Origin: Clostridia bacterium
GTDB lineage: Bacteria > Bacillota > Clostridia > Oscillospirales > Acutalibacteraceae
DNA length: 9,778 nucleotides
Assembly: GCA_017559885.1 (NCBI GenBank)
Contig: JAFYQN010000125.1
Coordinates: forward strand, 1 to 9,778
Direction of reading: 5' to 3'
Positions within the stretch are counted from its first letter, which is position 1, and each line of letters begins with the position of its first letter. A program made the translations under genes and the position numbers. The notes under the pieces were generated by a model. It was not told where the DNA came from, did not search any database, and saw nothing but the letters and a program-made list of their open reading frames with translations. Below, in pieces: positions 1 to 6,780 of this stretch.

Positions 1-708
1 CGGGTTTGTGCATTCATTAAAGAATTTCATACGTTCTTCTTCGATATCGAAATTAAATGAGTTAATTATATGTCTGTCATCATAAACAAATGCCGAAATA
101 ATTTCGTATTTTAAAATATGACCCGGCATATAAATGTAAATTTCGCGATTTTCTTCAAAAAATGACTTGGTACGGAACTTTTTAAGTTGACCAAACATTG
201 TGCCGTTAAGCATATTGTGACCGTAAATAAGCGTAGCAGGGTCGGTAAAATCTTTGTTGTTAAGTTTTTGAATATAGATTGAACCTGCGCGTTTTGACTT
301 ACCGTTTATATCATGGTCTAAATAAAAGTTATCGTCTGCTTCGGGTGAACTTTGCAAAATGGGGTAGTCGATAATGTCAATACCGGGAATTTGAATCCAA
401 GCGCAAACGTCGGGGTTTTCCGCTTGAACGGATTCAAAGTCAATAGGGTTAGCAGGCAATACGGTTGACGAGTCGGATGATATAATCGTGCTACCGTCGT
501 TTTTATATTTATCGGTATTGTTTTGTCCAAAAAGTGGAAGCAATAAGTATACAAATAGCATAACTGCCACAAGTGCAAACGCAATGGTCACAATTATTAT
601 AGGTATTATTTGAGCTGTGCCAAAACCTGCAAGGAATAAACCAATAGATTTTTTAGAACTACTCTTTTTGGGTTCGTTATCGGAATGTTTTGGGGTATAT
701 TCTGACAT
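1..708 (-). CDS. Class B sortase (partial, C-terminus outside window)
   Basis: Membrane-anchored cysteine transpeptidase of the sortase family, which joins surface proteins to the cell wall or to pilin subunits. The 236 visible codons show a basic cytoplasmic N-terminus (PKKSSSKK, residues 13-20), one membrane segment at about 34-58, then an extracellular domain. That domain has the class B wording NPDVCAWIQIPG (98-109), DYPILQ (114-119), KSKRAGSIYI (137-146) and LIYGHNMLNGTMF (160-172). His164 in YGHNM is the expected catalytic histidine. The catalytic Cys and Arg lie beyond the left edge, so activity cannot be confirmed. The ATG at 708-706 is preceded by AAGGTG, which overlaps the serS stop codon (718-720). 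The 9-bp gap and shared strand indicate co-transcription with serS. The class B assignment rests on motif wording; the substrate sorting signal is unknown. Confidence 0.85.
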   Translation of the reverse strand, partial: MSEYTPKHSDNEPKKSSSKKSIGLFLAGFGTAQIIPIIIVTIAFALVAVMLFVYLLLPLFGQNNTDKYKNDGSTIISSDSSTVLPANPIDFESVQAENPDVCAWIQIPGIDIIDYPILQSSPEADDNFYLDHDINGKSKRAGSIYIQKLNNKDFTDPATLIYGHNMLNGTMFGQLKKFRTKSFFEENREIYIYMPGHILKYEIISAFVYDDRHIINSFNFDIEEERMKFFNECTNP

Positions 709-717
709 ATTTTCACC

Positions 718-2028
718 TTATCCGTTATATTTGTTTATGGCTTTAATTTCGGTTTTGCCACCCATATATGGTCTGAGCGCCTCGGGAATCTTAACGGTGT
801 AATATTCGCCGTCAAAGGTAAGATTGTTTTCAAGGAAAGCGATAAGCATACGAGGGGGAGCAACAACCGTGTTGTTAAGGGTGTGCGCCAAGTACTTTTT
901 GCCGTCTTCACCTTTAACGCGGATGCCAAGTCGGCGCGCCTGAGCATCACCAAGATTTGAACAAGAGCAAACCTCGAAATATTTTTGTTGTTTTGGACTC
1001 CATGCCTCAACGTCATAAGACTTAACTTTGAGGTCAGCAAGGTCACCGGTGCAACATTCGAGCGTACGAACGGGGATATCTAAACTGCGGAAAAGTTCTA
1101 CAGAATAACTCCACATTTTATTAAACCAATCCATACTTTCTTCAGGTTTACATACAACTATCATTTCCTGTTTTTCGAACTGATGTATACGGTAAATACC
1201 GCGCTCCTCTATACCGTGAGCGCCCTTTTCTTTACGGAAGCAAGGCGAATAGCTTGTAAGGGTGAGAGGGAGCTTTTCTTCAGGGGTGATGGTGTCAATA
1301 AACTTACCAATCATTGAGTGTTCTGAAGTGCCGATGAGATAGAGGTCTTCGCCCTCAATTTTGTACATCATAGCATCCATTTCTTCAAAACTCATAACGC
1401 CTGAAACAACGTGGCTTCTGATCATAAATGGTGGGATACAGTAGGTAAAGCCCTTGTCAATCATAAAGTCACGCGCATAAGCGGTAACTGCTGAATGAAG
1501 GCGAGCAATGTCGCCCATAAGGTAATAAAAACCTTCGCCCGCAACGCGACCTGCGGCATCCTTGTCAATACCGTCAAAGAGTGCCATAATGTCGGGGTGG
1601 TATGGGATTTCAAAATCTACTGAGGTCTTTTCGCCGTATTGCTGGACTTCTACGTTTTCGCTATCGTCTTTACCTACGGGTACGCTTTCGTCTACGATGT
1701 TAGGAATTTTCATAACGATATCGCGAACACGAACTTCAAGCTCGGCTTCTTTTTCTTCAAGAGCTTTAAGCTCTTCGGCTTGTTGGGTAACAAGTTTCTT
1801 GGTTTCTTCTGCCTCTTCGCGTTTACCCTGAGCCATAAGCATACCGATTTGTTTGCTTATTTTGTTACGATTTGCGCGAAGTTCGTTAGCGCGTTGATTT
1901 ACATCCTTTTTCTCGTTATAAAGTGTGATAACCTCATCAACAAGCGGTAACTTGTTGTCTTTAAACTTGCGTTTAATATTTTCTTTTACAAGTTCCGGAT
2001 TTTCACAAATAAATTTAATGTCTAACAT
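718..2028 (-). CDS. serS: Seryl-tRNA synthetase
   Basis: Cytoplasmic class II synthetase that charges tRNA-Ser (and tRNA-Sec where present) with serine. The 436-residue protein matches the family's usual length of about 425. Residues 1-105 form the N-terminal domain, with a long charged helical hairpin (about 30-105) that grips the tRNA variable arm. The catalytic core follows: TSEHSMI (234-240) in place of the more common TAE wording, motif 2 from FRKEKGAHGIEERG through HQFEKQEM (264-289), the serine-pocket and zipper stretch CSCSNLGDAQARR (354-366), and motif 3 HTLNNTVVAPPRMLIAFLEN (382-401). The start is the ATG at 2028-2026, because GGAGG (2040-2036) lies 7 nt upstream and MLDIKFI is the typical SerRS N-terminus; an in-frame upstream ATG at 2091 falls inside the promoter. 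No T-box is present in the short leader, unlike asnS in the same window. Confidence 0.97.
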   Translation of the reverse strand: MLDIKFICENPELVKENIKRKFKDNKLPLVDEVITLYNEKKDVNQRANELRANRNKISKQIGMLMAQGKREEAEETKKLVTQQAEELKALEEKEAELEVRVRDIVMKIPNIVDESVPVGKDDSENVEVQQYGEKTSVDFEIPYHPDIMALFDGIDKDAAGRVAGEGFYYLMGDIARLHSAVTAYARDFMIDKGFTYCIPPFMIRSHVVSGVMSFEEMDAMMYKIEGEDLYLIGTSEHSMIGKFIDTITPEEKLPLTLTSYSPCFRKEKGAHGIEERGIYRIHQFEKQEMIVVCKPEESMDWFNKMWSYSVELFRSLDIPVRTLECCTGDLADLKVKSYDVEAWSPKQQKYFEVCSCSNLGDAQARRLGIRVKGEDGKKYLAHTLNNTVVAPPRMLIAFLENNLTFDGEYYTVKIPEALRPYMGGKTEIKAINKYNG

Positions 2029-2062
2029 TTTTATTCCTCCAAGGGATATTTTCGTACCGTAC

Positions 2063-2091
2063 ATTATAACATATATATTTATATATGTCAA
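2063..2091 (-). promoter_or_regulatory. Sigma-A promoter of the serS-sortase operon
   Basis: On the minus strand TTGACA (2091-2086) and TATAAT (2068-2063) are both perfect consensus hexamers with a 17-bp spacer. Transcription should start near 2056, giving a leader of about 28 nt that has no room for a T-box. Confidence 0.9.
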
Positions 2092-2136
2092 AGGTATAGT
2101 ATTGAATTTTGTGTAAATAATGTTGATGGTGATAAT

Positions 2137-2322
2137 ATGAAAAACAAAAAGAAAATATCAAAGAGTGATTATATTGTGTCGCAACCCGAAACGGCATTTG
2201 AACTTGTGAATAAATACGGCACCTATGAAATACAACCAACTTGTGACAGCGATAACGATTTTCCCAAAATTGCGCAGGGTTTGCCAAAGAAGGAAAACCG
2301 CAAGGTTGTGGACAAAGACTAA
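2137..2322 (+). CDS. Small protein of unknown function (61 aa)
   Basis: I cannot assign a function. The 61-residue product is hydrophilic, with a lysine-rich N-terminus (MKNKKKISK), a central stretch AFELVNKYGTYEIQPT (20-35), an acidic patch CDSDNDFPKIAQGLP (36-50) and a charged tail. There is no membrane segment, signal peptide or Cys pair, so a small cytosolic protein is expected. Support for a real gene: GGTGAT (2128-2133) just before the ATG matches the anti-Shine-Dalgarno, the gene lies divergent from serS in an otherwise empty gap, and its stop is followed 18 nt later by an intrinsic terminator. The central segment reads like a conserved motif rather than random sequence. No convincing plus-strand promoter was found; TATAGT at 2095-2100 lacks a good -35. 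Weaker alternative: a chance ORF. Confidence 0.6.
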   Translation: MKNKKKISKSDYIVSQPETAFELVNKYGTYEIQPTCDSDNDFPKIAQGLPKKENRKVVDKD

Positions 2323-2334
2323 AAAGGAGAAAAT

Positions 2335-2362
2335 AAAAAAGACCGCAAAAAGCGGTCTTTTT
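2335..2362. terminator. Bidirectional intrinsic terminator shared by the small gene and rnpB
   Basis: Inverted repeat GACCGC (2341-2346) and GCGGTC (2352-2357) around an A5 loop, with an A-run on the left and a T-run on the right. Read on plus it ends with TTTTTT after the 61-aa gene; read on minus it ends with TTTTTT just past the 3' end of rnpB. The stem is only 6 bp, but GC-rich. Confidence 0.85.
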
Positions 2363-2366
2363 AAGT

Positions 2367-2693
2367 GCGACTTGGTCTATAAGCCGAGTTCTGTCGTGCG
2401 CGGTCATCTATCTCGACGTGTAGTCGCCTACACGCTCAAGCCGCTTTTCGTGGCACATCGGGCCAATGTATCGCCACAGTCAGCGTTGCTCCAAATAGGG
2501 TTTACAGTACCAATACGTCTCCGTTTGGTAGGTGAGCTCTTACCTCGCCTTTCCACCCTTACCGTAAAAACGGCGGTATATCTCTGTTGCACTATCCCTA
2601 AGGTCACCCTCGGCAGCTGTTAGCTGTTATTCTGCCCTGTGGGGCTCGGACTTTCCTCACATAATAATATGCGCAACCGCGTAACCAACTCGC
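2367..2693 (-). ncRNA. rnpB: RNase P RNA, bacterial type A
   Basis: Catalytic RNA of ribonuclease P, which cuts the 5' leader from precursor tRNAs with the RnpA protein. On the minus strand the conserved 5' block GAGGAAAGTCC (2658-2648), the GGTAAGAGCTCACC hairpin (2544-2531, palindromic region) and the 3' block ACAGAACTCGGCTTAT (2394-2379) are in the right order and spacing. The ends GCGAGTTGGT and ACCAAGTCGC pair to form helix P1, with one internal G.G mismatch, and so set the boundaries. The 5' end also sits 7 nt downstream of a promoter -10 box. The wording is that of the ancestral type A fold, not the B. subtilis type B fold, which fits Clostridia. End coordinates are accurate to a few bases. 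Confidence 0.95.
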
Positions 2694-2700
2694 AAAATGT

Positions 2701-2729
2701 ATTTTAACACAAAATTGCGCCTGTGTCAA
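2701..2729 (-). promoter_or_regulatory. Sigma-A promoter of rnpB
   Basis: Minus-strand TTGACA (2729-2724), 17-bp spacer, TAAAAT (2706-2701). The predicted start at G2693 coincides with the first base of the P1 helix, as expected for a stable RNA transcribed at its mature 5' end. Confidence 0.88.
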
Positions 2730-2790
2730 AACCTTTAATTTAGGAATAGTATGTAAAAGAAAAAATTTGTGTGTTTAGGTGGTTTTTGGT

Positions 2791-3876
2791 ATGGAAAATA
2801 ACTTTTCTAAATATTTTTTAGCGGCAAATTCGGCTGAAGGTTTTGTGTCACATTTTGAAGACAATTACGATTTCACAGACGGTTGGCGCGCATACATAAT
2901 AAAGGGTGGACCCGGCACGGGTAAATCGTCTTTTATGAAATATATATTAGTAAAAGCTATAGATAATGGTTATTCGGTAGAACTTTTTCCTTGCTCATCC
3001 GACCCTGACAGTCTTGACGGGGTGATTATAAAAGAGAAAAAGATAATAATTCTTGACGGCACCGCGCCCCACGTGGTTGAACCAAAAATTCCCGGCGTTT
3101 GCGAAGAGATAATAAATTTAGGGCAGTTTTGGAATAACGAAAAACTGCGCTCAAAAGCGCAAGAGATAATAACCGTTACAAACGAGAACAAAAAACTTCA
3201 TAAAACGGCATCGGCGTATATATCGGCGGCAGGGGAACTAATATGCGATAATTTTAAGTTATCTAAGCGGTTTATCAATCTAAAAAAAGCCGAACATTAT
3301 GGGTTAAAACTTGCCAATCGTTTAATACCAAAATCAAAAACAAACACGCCAAAAGAATGGGTGAGATTTATAGGCGGTGTAACACCAAAGGGTGTTGTAG
3401 CATTTAAACGCACGGTAGAAGATTTTTATAAAAACATAATTGTAATTGACGATAAATACGGTGGCGCGGCAAATGAAATAATGAACGCAATTCGCAAAAT
3501 AGCGCTCACGCGCGGTTATGAAATAATTACGCTTAAAAATCCATTTTTGCCGTCGGAGATAACCGACCATATGCTAATTCCCGAACTTTCACTCGCTTTT
3601 GTGCGCGAGTATGAATATATGCATTTTAGCGAGTCACACCGCCGCATACACGCGCGACGCTTTTTTGATGTAAATGTTTTGCGTGAGTGTCGCAGTCGCC
3701 TAACATTTAACCGCCGCTTGACAAGAGAATTACTGCTTGGCGCAATAGAAACGCTAACTCAAGCAAAAAGCATTCACGATAAGTTAGAAAAGTATTATAT
3801 TGACGCTATGAATTTTAAAACGATGACACTCTTTGCAGAGCAGAAAGCAAAAGAAATATTAATTCACAATGCATAA
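2791..3876 (+). CDS. P-loop ATPase/nucleotide-kinase-like protein with two related halves
   Basis: A 361-residue cytoplasmic P-loop protein resembling a conserved Firmicutes family of about 360-370 residues that is annotated only as ATPase or nucleotide kinase; the cellular role is not known to me. The first half has Walker A GGPGTGKS (39-46), then CSSDPDSLDGVII (68-80) and IILDGTAPHVVEPK (86-99). The second half repeats the plan: RFIGGVTPKGVVAF (192-205) resembles the N-terminal FLAANSAEGFVSHF (9-22), and GYEIITLKNPFLPSEITDHML (from 242) resembles GYSVELFPCSSDPDSLDGVII (from 60). The second P-loop position (DDKYGGAANEI, 220-230) lacks the GxxGKS consensus. ATG at 2791 is chosen because AGGTGG (2777-2782) lies 8 nt upstream; an upstream in-frame GTG (2779) overlaps this site. 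The last four residues (IHNA) and stop come from a repeat (see 3861-3892). Confidence 0.85.
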   Translation: MENNFSKYFLAANSAEGFVSHFEDNYDFTDGWRAYIIKGGPGTGKSSFMKYILVKAIDNGYSVELFPCSSDPDSLDGVIIKEKKIIILDGTAPHVVEPKIPGVCEEIINLGQFWNNEKLRSKAQEIITVTNENKKLHKTASAYISAAGELICDNFKLSKRFINLKKAEHYGLKLANRLIPKSKTNTPKEWVRFIGGVTPKGVVAFKRTVEDFYKNIIVIDDKYGGAANEIMNAIRKIALTRGYEIITLKNPFLPSEITDHMLIPELSLAFVREYEYMHFSESHRRIHARRFFDVNVLRECRSRLTFNRRLTRELLLGAIETLTQAKSIHDKLEKYYIDAMNFKTMTLFAEQKAKEILIHNA

Positions 3877-3892
3877 TGCACAATGCACAATT
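3861..3892. repeat. Heptamer repeat array, left arm
   Basis: Four tandem 7-bp units, CACAATG, CATAATG, CACAATG and CACAATT (3865-3892). Bases 3861-3884 are an exact 24-bp inverted match to 4347-4370. The array begins inside the ATPase gene and supplies its TAA stop at 3874-3876. Confidence 0.85.
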
Positions 3893-3928
3893 ACTATATA
3901 ATAAAGTTTTTACGATTAAAAATATGGT

Positions 3929-4157
3929 CTATTTTAATGTGAAAGAAAAGTCTTTTGATTGTGTTAAAGTTTTAAATTTTTCAACTATTTCGGTTTCTCT
4001 GTCAATCAAATAATTTTTTGATTCTTCCCAAAATTCGTTACTGTCGTCAACTAAAGAGTAGTTTCATATTGTATGATGTTTTGTAGATATGAAACACAAC
4101 GTAATTCTAATATTAAATTATGTAACACATCAAGTTTTTTGTTTCAATTTGTTTCAT
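3929..4157 (-). pseudogene. Broken small gene, about 76 codons, two frameshifts
   Basis: Read on the minus strand, three successive frames join into one coherent helical protein. MKQIETK from the ATG at 4157 continues as KLDVLHNLILELRC...QYETTL in a second frame, then as LVDDSNEFWEESKNYLIDRE...SFTLK and TAG (3931-3929) in a third. Restoring one A in the A6 run (about 4135-4140) and one T in the CTTTA run (about 4051-4054) gives an open frame of 76 residues with no internal stop. Both lesions are single-base losses in homopolymers, so either real decay or sequencing error could explain them. The reconstructed product is charged, leucine- and glutamate-rich, without signal peptide or membrane segment; I do not recognise the family. 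There is no strong ribosome binding site; a TATAAT lies at 4250-4245 with a poor -35. The third-frame segment alone has no start codon. Confidence 0.45.
4061..4095. repeat. Hairpin inverted repeat inside the broken gene
   Basis: GTTTCATAT (4061-4069) and ATATGAAAC (4087-4095) form a 9-bp perfect stem with a 17-nt loop. A related pair, AATTTGTTTCA (4146-4156) and TGAAACAAATT (4237-4247), brackets the upstream region of the same small gene. No T-run follows, so these are not terminators; function unknown. Confidence 0.5.
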
Positions 4158-4293
4158 AGTTACACGTCTTTGTAAATGTTTTAAAACCATTTTAACACAA
4201 TAAAAAATAAGCGTTATAAAATAGTTAATAATTATCTGAAACAAATTATAACACAATGATTTTGAATGTGTTGAATAATCGTTTGAACGAATG

Positions 4294-4343
4294 ATAAAAA
4301 CTAAAGACACTGCTTTGTTTTGAAGCAGTGTCTTTGGTTTTTT
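4294..4343. terminator. Bidirectional intrinsic terminator between asnA and the ATPase gene
   Basis: A 13-bp perfect stem, AAAGACACTGCTT (4303-4315) with AAGCAGTGTCTTT (4323-4335), and a 7-nt loop. On minus it is followed by AGTTTTTAT and ends the asnS-asnA message about 40 nt past the asnA stop. On plus it is followed by GGTTTTTT and can end the ATPase transcript. Confidence 0.93.
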
Positions 4344-4345
4344 AA

Positions 4346-4378
4346 AATTGTGCATTATGCATTGTGAATTGTGCATTA
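4346..4378. repeat. Heptamer repeat array, right arm (inverted)
   Basis: On plus: AATTGTG, CATTATG, CATTGTG, AATTGTG (4346-4373) and a partial CATTA. It is the reverse complement of the left array, and its outermost bases (4376-4378) are the asnA stop codon. It sits between the asnA stop and the asnA terminator. Confidence 0.85.
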
Positions 4379-5359
4379 TAACAGTTCAATTCCTGCTTCT
4401 TCACATTTTTTAATTTCGCTTTCGGGCCAAACCGATGCGTGAACCTCGCCTATATGCGCTTTTTGAAGTATTTGCATACAAAGTCGTGATTGACCAATAC
4501 CACCGCCTATGGTGAGAGGTAACTCATCATTTACAAGTGACTTGTGGAAAGGCAGTTCTAATCTATCAAGTTTGTTTTCGATTTCGAGTTGTTTTAAGAG
4601 GGTTTCTTTATCAACACGGATACCCATACTTGAAAGTTCAAGCGCACTATCTAACACACGGTTGTAAACGAGCAGGTCGCCATTAAGTGACCAATCGTCA
4701 TAGTCGGGGGCTCTGCCGTCGTGCTTTTCGCCGTTTGAAAGTTTGTTACCTATTTGCATAAGAAATACTGCGCCATATTCTTTTGCAATAGCGTTTTCAC
4801 GCTCTTTTGCGTTAAGGGCTGGGTATTTGTCCAAAAGCTCTTGCGAAGTTATAAATTTAATTTCGCGGGGGAGATAGTTTTGGAGCTCAGGGTGTCTGCG
4901 CTCAACAAAGTCTGCAGTGAGTAGTATTGCGGCATAAATACGTCTTACAGTATCTTGCAAAAATTCTACTGTGCGGTCACTATCTTCTATAACCTTTTCC
5001 CAGTCCCACTGGTCAACGTAAAGCGAGTGAATGTTGTCGCAAATTTCGTCGCGACGGATAGCGTTCATATCGGTATAAAGACCGGTATGAGTGGCAAAAC
5101 CATATTTACCAAGCGCCATACGTTTCCATTTAGCGAGTGAGTGAACAACCTCTACAACCTCGCCCGACTGTAAAATATCAAACGAAACAGGACGTTCAAC
5201 ACCGCTTAAATCATCGTTAAGGCCGCTACCGTGCTTTACAAAAAGAGGCGCCGACACACGACGAAGATTTAGCGCGTCGCAAAGATGCTCTTCAAACTTG
5301 TGGCGCAGCGAACGGATAATGCCCTGCGTTTCGAGTACGTTAAGTTTTGATTTATACAT
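4376..5359 (-). CDS. asnA: Aspartate--ammonia ligase (asparagine synthetase A)
   Basis: Makes L-asparagine from L-aspartate, ammonia and ATP (giving AMP and pyrophosphate) in the cytoplasm. AsnA is a structural relative of class II aminoacyl-tRNA synthetases that lacks the anticodon domain. At 327 residues it matches the usual length of about 330. Conserved blocks are SGLNDDLSGVERPV (45-58), SLAKWKR (74-80), LYTDMNAIRRDE (94-105), SLYVDQWDWEK (112-122) and the C-terminal GGGIGQSR (285-292) with HASVWPE, which form the aspartate and ATP site. The start at 5359-5357 has GGTGG 5-6 nt upstream and MYKSKLNVLETQ is the expected N-terminus. It follows asnS by 12 bp, so it shares the asnS promoter and T-box; this puts asparagine supply and charging under one tRNA-Asn signal. 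Its stop codon falls at the edge of a repeat array. Confidence 0.97.
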   Translation of the reverse strand: MYKSKLNVLETQGIIRSLRHKFEEHLCDALNLRRVSAPLFVKHGSGLNDDLSGVERPVSFDILQSGEVVEVVHSLAKWKRMALGKYGFATHTGLYTDMNAIRRDEICDNIHSLYVDQWDWEKVIEDSDRTVEFLQDTVRRIYAAILLTADFVERRHPELQNYLPREIKFITSQELLDKYPALNAKERENAIAKEYGAVFLMQIGNKLSNGEKHDGRAPDYDDWSLNGDLLVYNRVLDSALELSSMGIRVDKETLLKQLEIENKLDRLELPFHKSLVNDELPLTIGGGIGQSRLCMQILQKAHIGEVHASVWPESEIKKCEEAGIELL

Positions 5360-5371
5360 AAAACCACCAAA

Positions 5372-6745
5372 TTAAGAAATAGTACCAACTGTACGTGGGT
5401 AGAGAATAACGTCACGAATGTTTTGCACACCTGTAACGTACATAATGATTCGCTCAAGTCCAAGACCAAAACCGCTATGTGGCACCGAACCAAATTTACG
5501 AAGAGAGATATAGTCGGTATAATCGTCGAGGTTCATACCGCGAATATTCATCGCTTCAATAAGTTTGTCAAGGTCGGCTTCACGCTCACTACAACCGATA
5601 ATTTCACCAACTGTTGGAACAAGTAAGTCGGTTGCCGCAACGGTTTTGCCGTCGGCGTTTTGTTTCATATAGAAAGATTTAATTTCCTTAGGATAATTGG
5701 TAAGAAAAACAGGACGCTTGCAAATTTCTTCTGCAATATAACGCTCGTGCTCGGTCATAAGGTCACAACCCCACTCTACAGGGTATTGGAACTCTTTGCC
5801 GCTTGCCTTTAGTGCATCTATTGCTTCGGTGTAGGTCATAACTGCAAAGTCGTTAGCGACAACGCTTTCCAACTTTTCGATAAGTCCTTTTTCAAAATGT
5901 GCGTTAAAGAACTTAAGTTCTTCGGGGCATTTTTCGAGTACGGTGTTGATAATGTGCTTGATAAGGTCTTCTGCAATTTCTATAATATCATCGAGCTCGG
6001 CAAAAGCAACCTCTGGTTCAACGTGCCAGAACTCGGCAACGTGACGGGGAGTGTTACTCTTTTCTGCGCGGAAAGAAGGACCAAAGGTGTAAATTTTACC
6101 AAGAGCCATAGCGGCAACCTCACCCTCTAACTGACCCGATACCGACAAAGCAGCGCGACGACCAAAGAAGTCAGCGGCGTCGTATTCTTCCTCGGTTTTA
6201 AAACCATGGTCAAAGGGAAGGGTGGTTACCTTAAACATTTCGCCTGCGCCCTCACAGTCACTACCTGTGATGAGTGGTGTGTGGATGTAGGTGTAGTAAC
6301 GCTCTTGGAAAAACTCGTGAATACAAGCCGAAATTACCGAGCGCACGCGAAGAACGGCGTTAAATGTGTTTGTACGAACGCGAAGCGCAGGAATTGTACG
6401 TAAGTATTCGAGTGTGTGACGTTTTTTCTGTAGTGGGTATTCGGGTGGGCAAACGCCAAGCACTGTGATTGCTTCAGCGTTGATTTCAACCGAGTCTTCG
6501 GCAACAACCGATTTAACAACCGTACCCTCTACTTTAAGTGAAGTACCGAGTTTCATAAATTCGGCAATGTCGGTCATAACTGCCTTGTCGATTACGATTT
6601 GCAAATGTTTGAGTGTGGTACCGTCATTAAGCTCTAAAAATGCCATGTTTTTAGAATCGCGTGAGGTACGCACCCAACCGCAAACAGTAACCTTTTGGTC
6701 GGTGTAGTTGCCCTTTAAAATTTCAATAATGTCGATGTGTTTCAT
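5372..6745 (-). CDS. asnS: Asparaginyl-tRNA synthetase
   Basis: Class IIb synthetase that charges tRNA-Asn directly with asparagine in the cytoplasm. It has 457 residues (family about 430-465). The N-terminal OB-fold anticodon domain (about 17-100) contains VCGWVRTSRDSKNMAFLELNDG (from 21). The catalytic core has motif 1 at about 145-160, SVSGQLEGEVAA (201-212), motif 2 FRAEKSNTPRHVAEFWHVEP (225-244) and motif 3 GFGLGLERI (425-433) with VILYPRT near the C-terminus. The RAE-NT-RH-AEFW wording separates AsnRS from bacterial AspRS, and the upstream AAC-specifier T-box agrees. The ATG at 6745-6743 has GGAGTGA 8 nt upstream. Presence of both asnS and asnA suggests that the direct charging route is in use here, though a GatCAB route elsewhere in the genome cannot be excluded. 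Confidence 0.97.
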   Translation of the reverse strand: MKHIDIIEILKGNYTDQKVTVCGWVRTSRDSKNMAFLELNDGTTLKHLQIVIDKAVMTDIAEFMKLGTSLKVEGTVVKSVVAEDSVEINAEAITVLGVCPPEYPLQKKRHTLEYLRTIPALRVRTNTFNAVLRVRSVISACIHEFFQERYYTYIHTPLITGSDCEGAGEMFKVTTLPFDHGFKTEEEYDAADFFGRRAALSVSGQLEGEVAAMALGKIYTFGPSFRAEKSNTPRHVAEFWHVEPEVAFAELDDIIEIAEDLIKHIINTVLEKCPEELKFFNAHFEKGLIEKLESVVANDFAVMTYTEAIDALKASGKEFQYPVEWGCDLMTEHERYIAEEICKRPVFLTNYPKEIKSFYMKQNADGKTVAATDLLVPTVGEIIGCSEREADLDKLIEAMNIRGMNLDDYTDYISLRKFGSVPHSGFGLGLERIIMYVTGVQNIRDVILYPRTVGTIS

Positions 6746-6780
6746 AATATATCACTCCATAAGTAAATTATGCAAAATAA

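Larger units (their letters stand above)
3861..4378. other. Possible MITE-like segment between inverted heptamer arrays
   Basis: About 518 bp, clearly more AT-rich than its neighbours, bordered by the 24-bp perfect inverted repeat and containing a 13-bp-stem terminator and a broken small gene. Both flanking protein genes end exactly in the border repeats. I see no clear target-site duplication and no transposase. It could be a small non-autonomous insertion, or an ordinary convergent intergenic gap into which two independent repeat arrays were placed. Confidence 0.35.

Noticed and set aside
318..584. Open frame of 88 codons on minus within the sortase gene
   Set aside because: It lies in another frame of a gene with clear sortase motifs and has no separate start signal.
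2015..2407. Open frame of 130 codons on minus between rnpB and serS
   Set aside because: It runs through the terminator and the serS promoter and overlaps the better-supported 61-aa gene on the other strand.
2225..2623. Open frame of 132 codons on plus across the rnpB region
   Set aside because: It is antisense to RNase P RNA, crosses the shared terminator and begins inside the 61-aa gene in another frame; no ribosome binding site.
2779..2790. GTG at 2779 as the start of the P-loop ATPase
   Set aside because: The GTG overlaps the AGGTGG ribosome binding site, which is correctly spaced for the ATG at 2791.
3865..3892. CRISPR array or phase-variable repeat in the heptamer arrays
   Set aside because: Units are only 7 bp, contiguous without spacers and only four to five in number; they lie at gene ends rather than in a promoter or early coding region.
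4113..4376. Open frame of 87 codons on the minus strand downstream of asnA
   Set aside because: It starts in the heptamer repeat, runs through the asnA terminator hairpin and has no ribosome binding site. Only its last 14 codons, from 4157, overlap the broken small gene.
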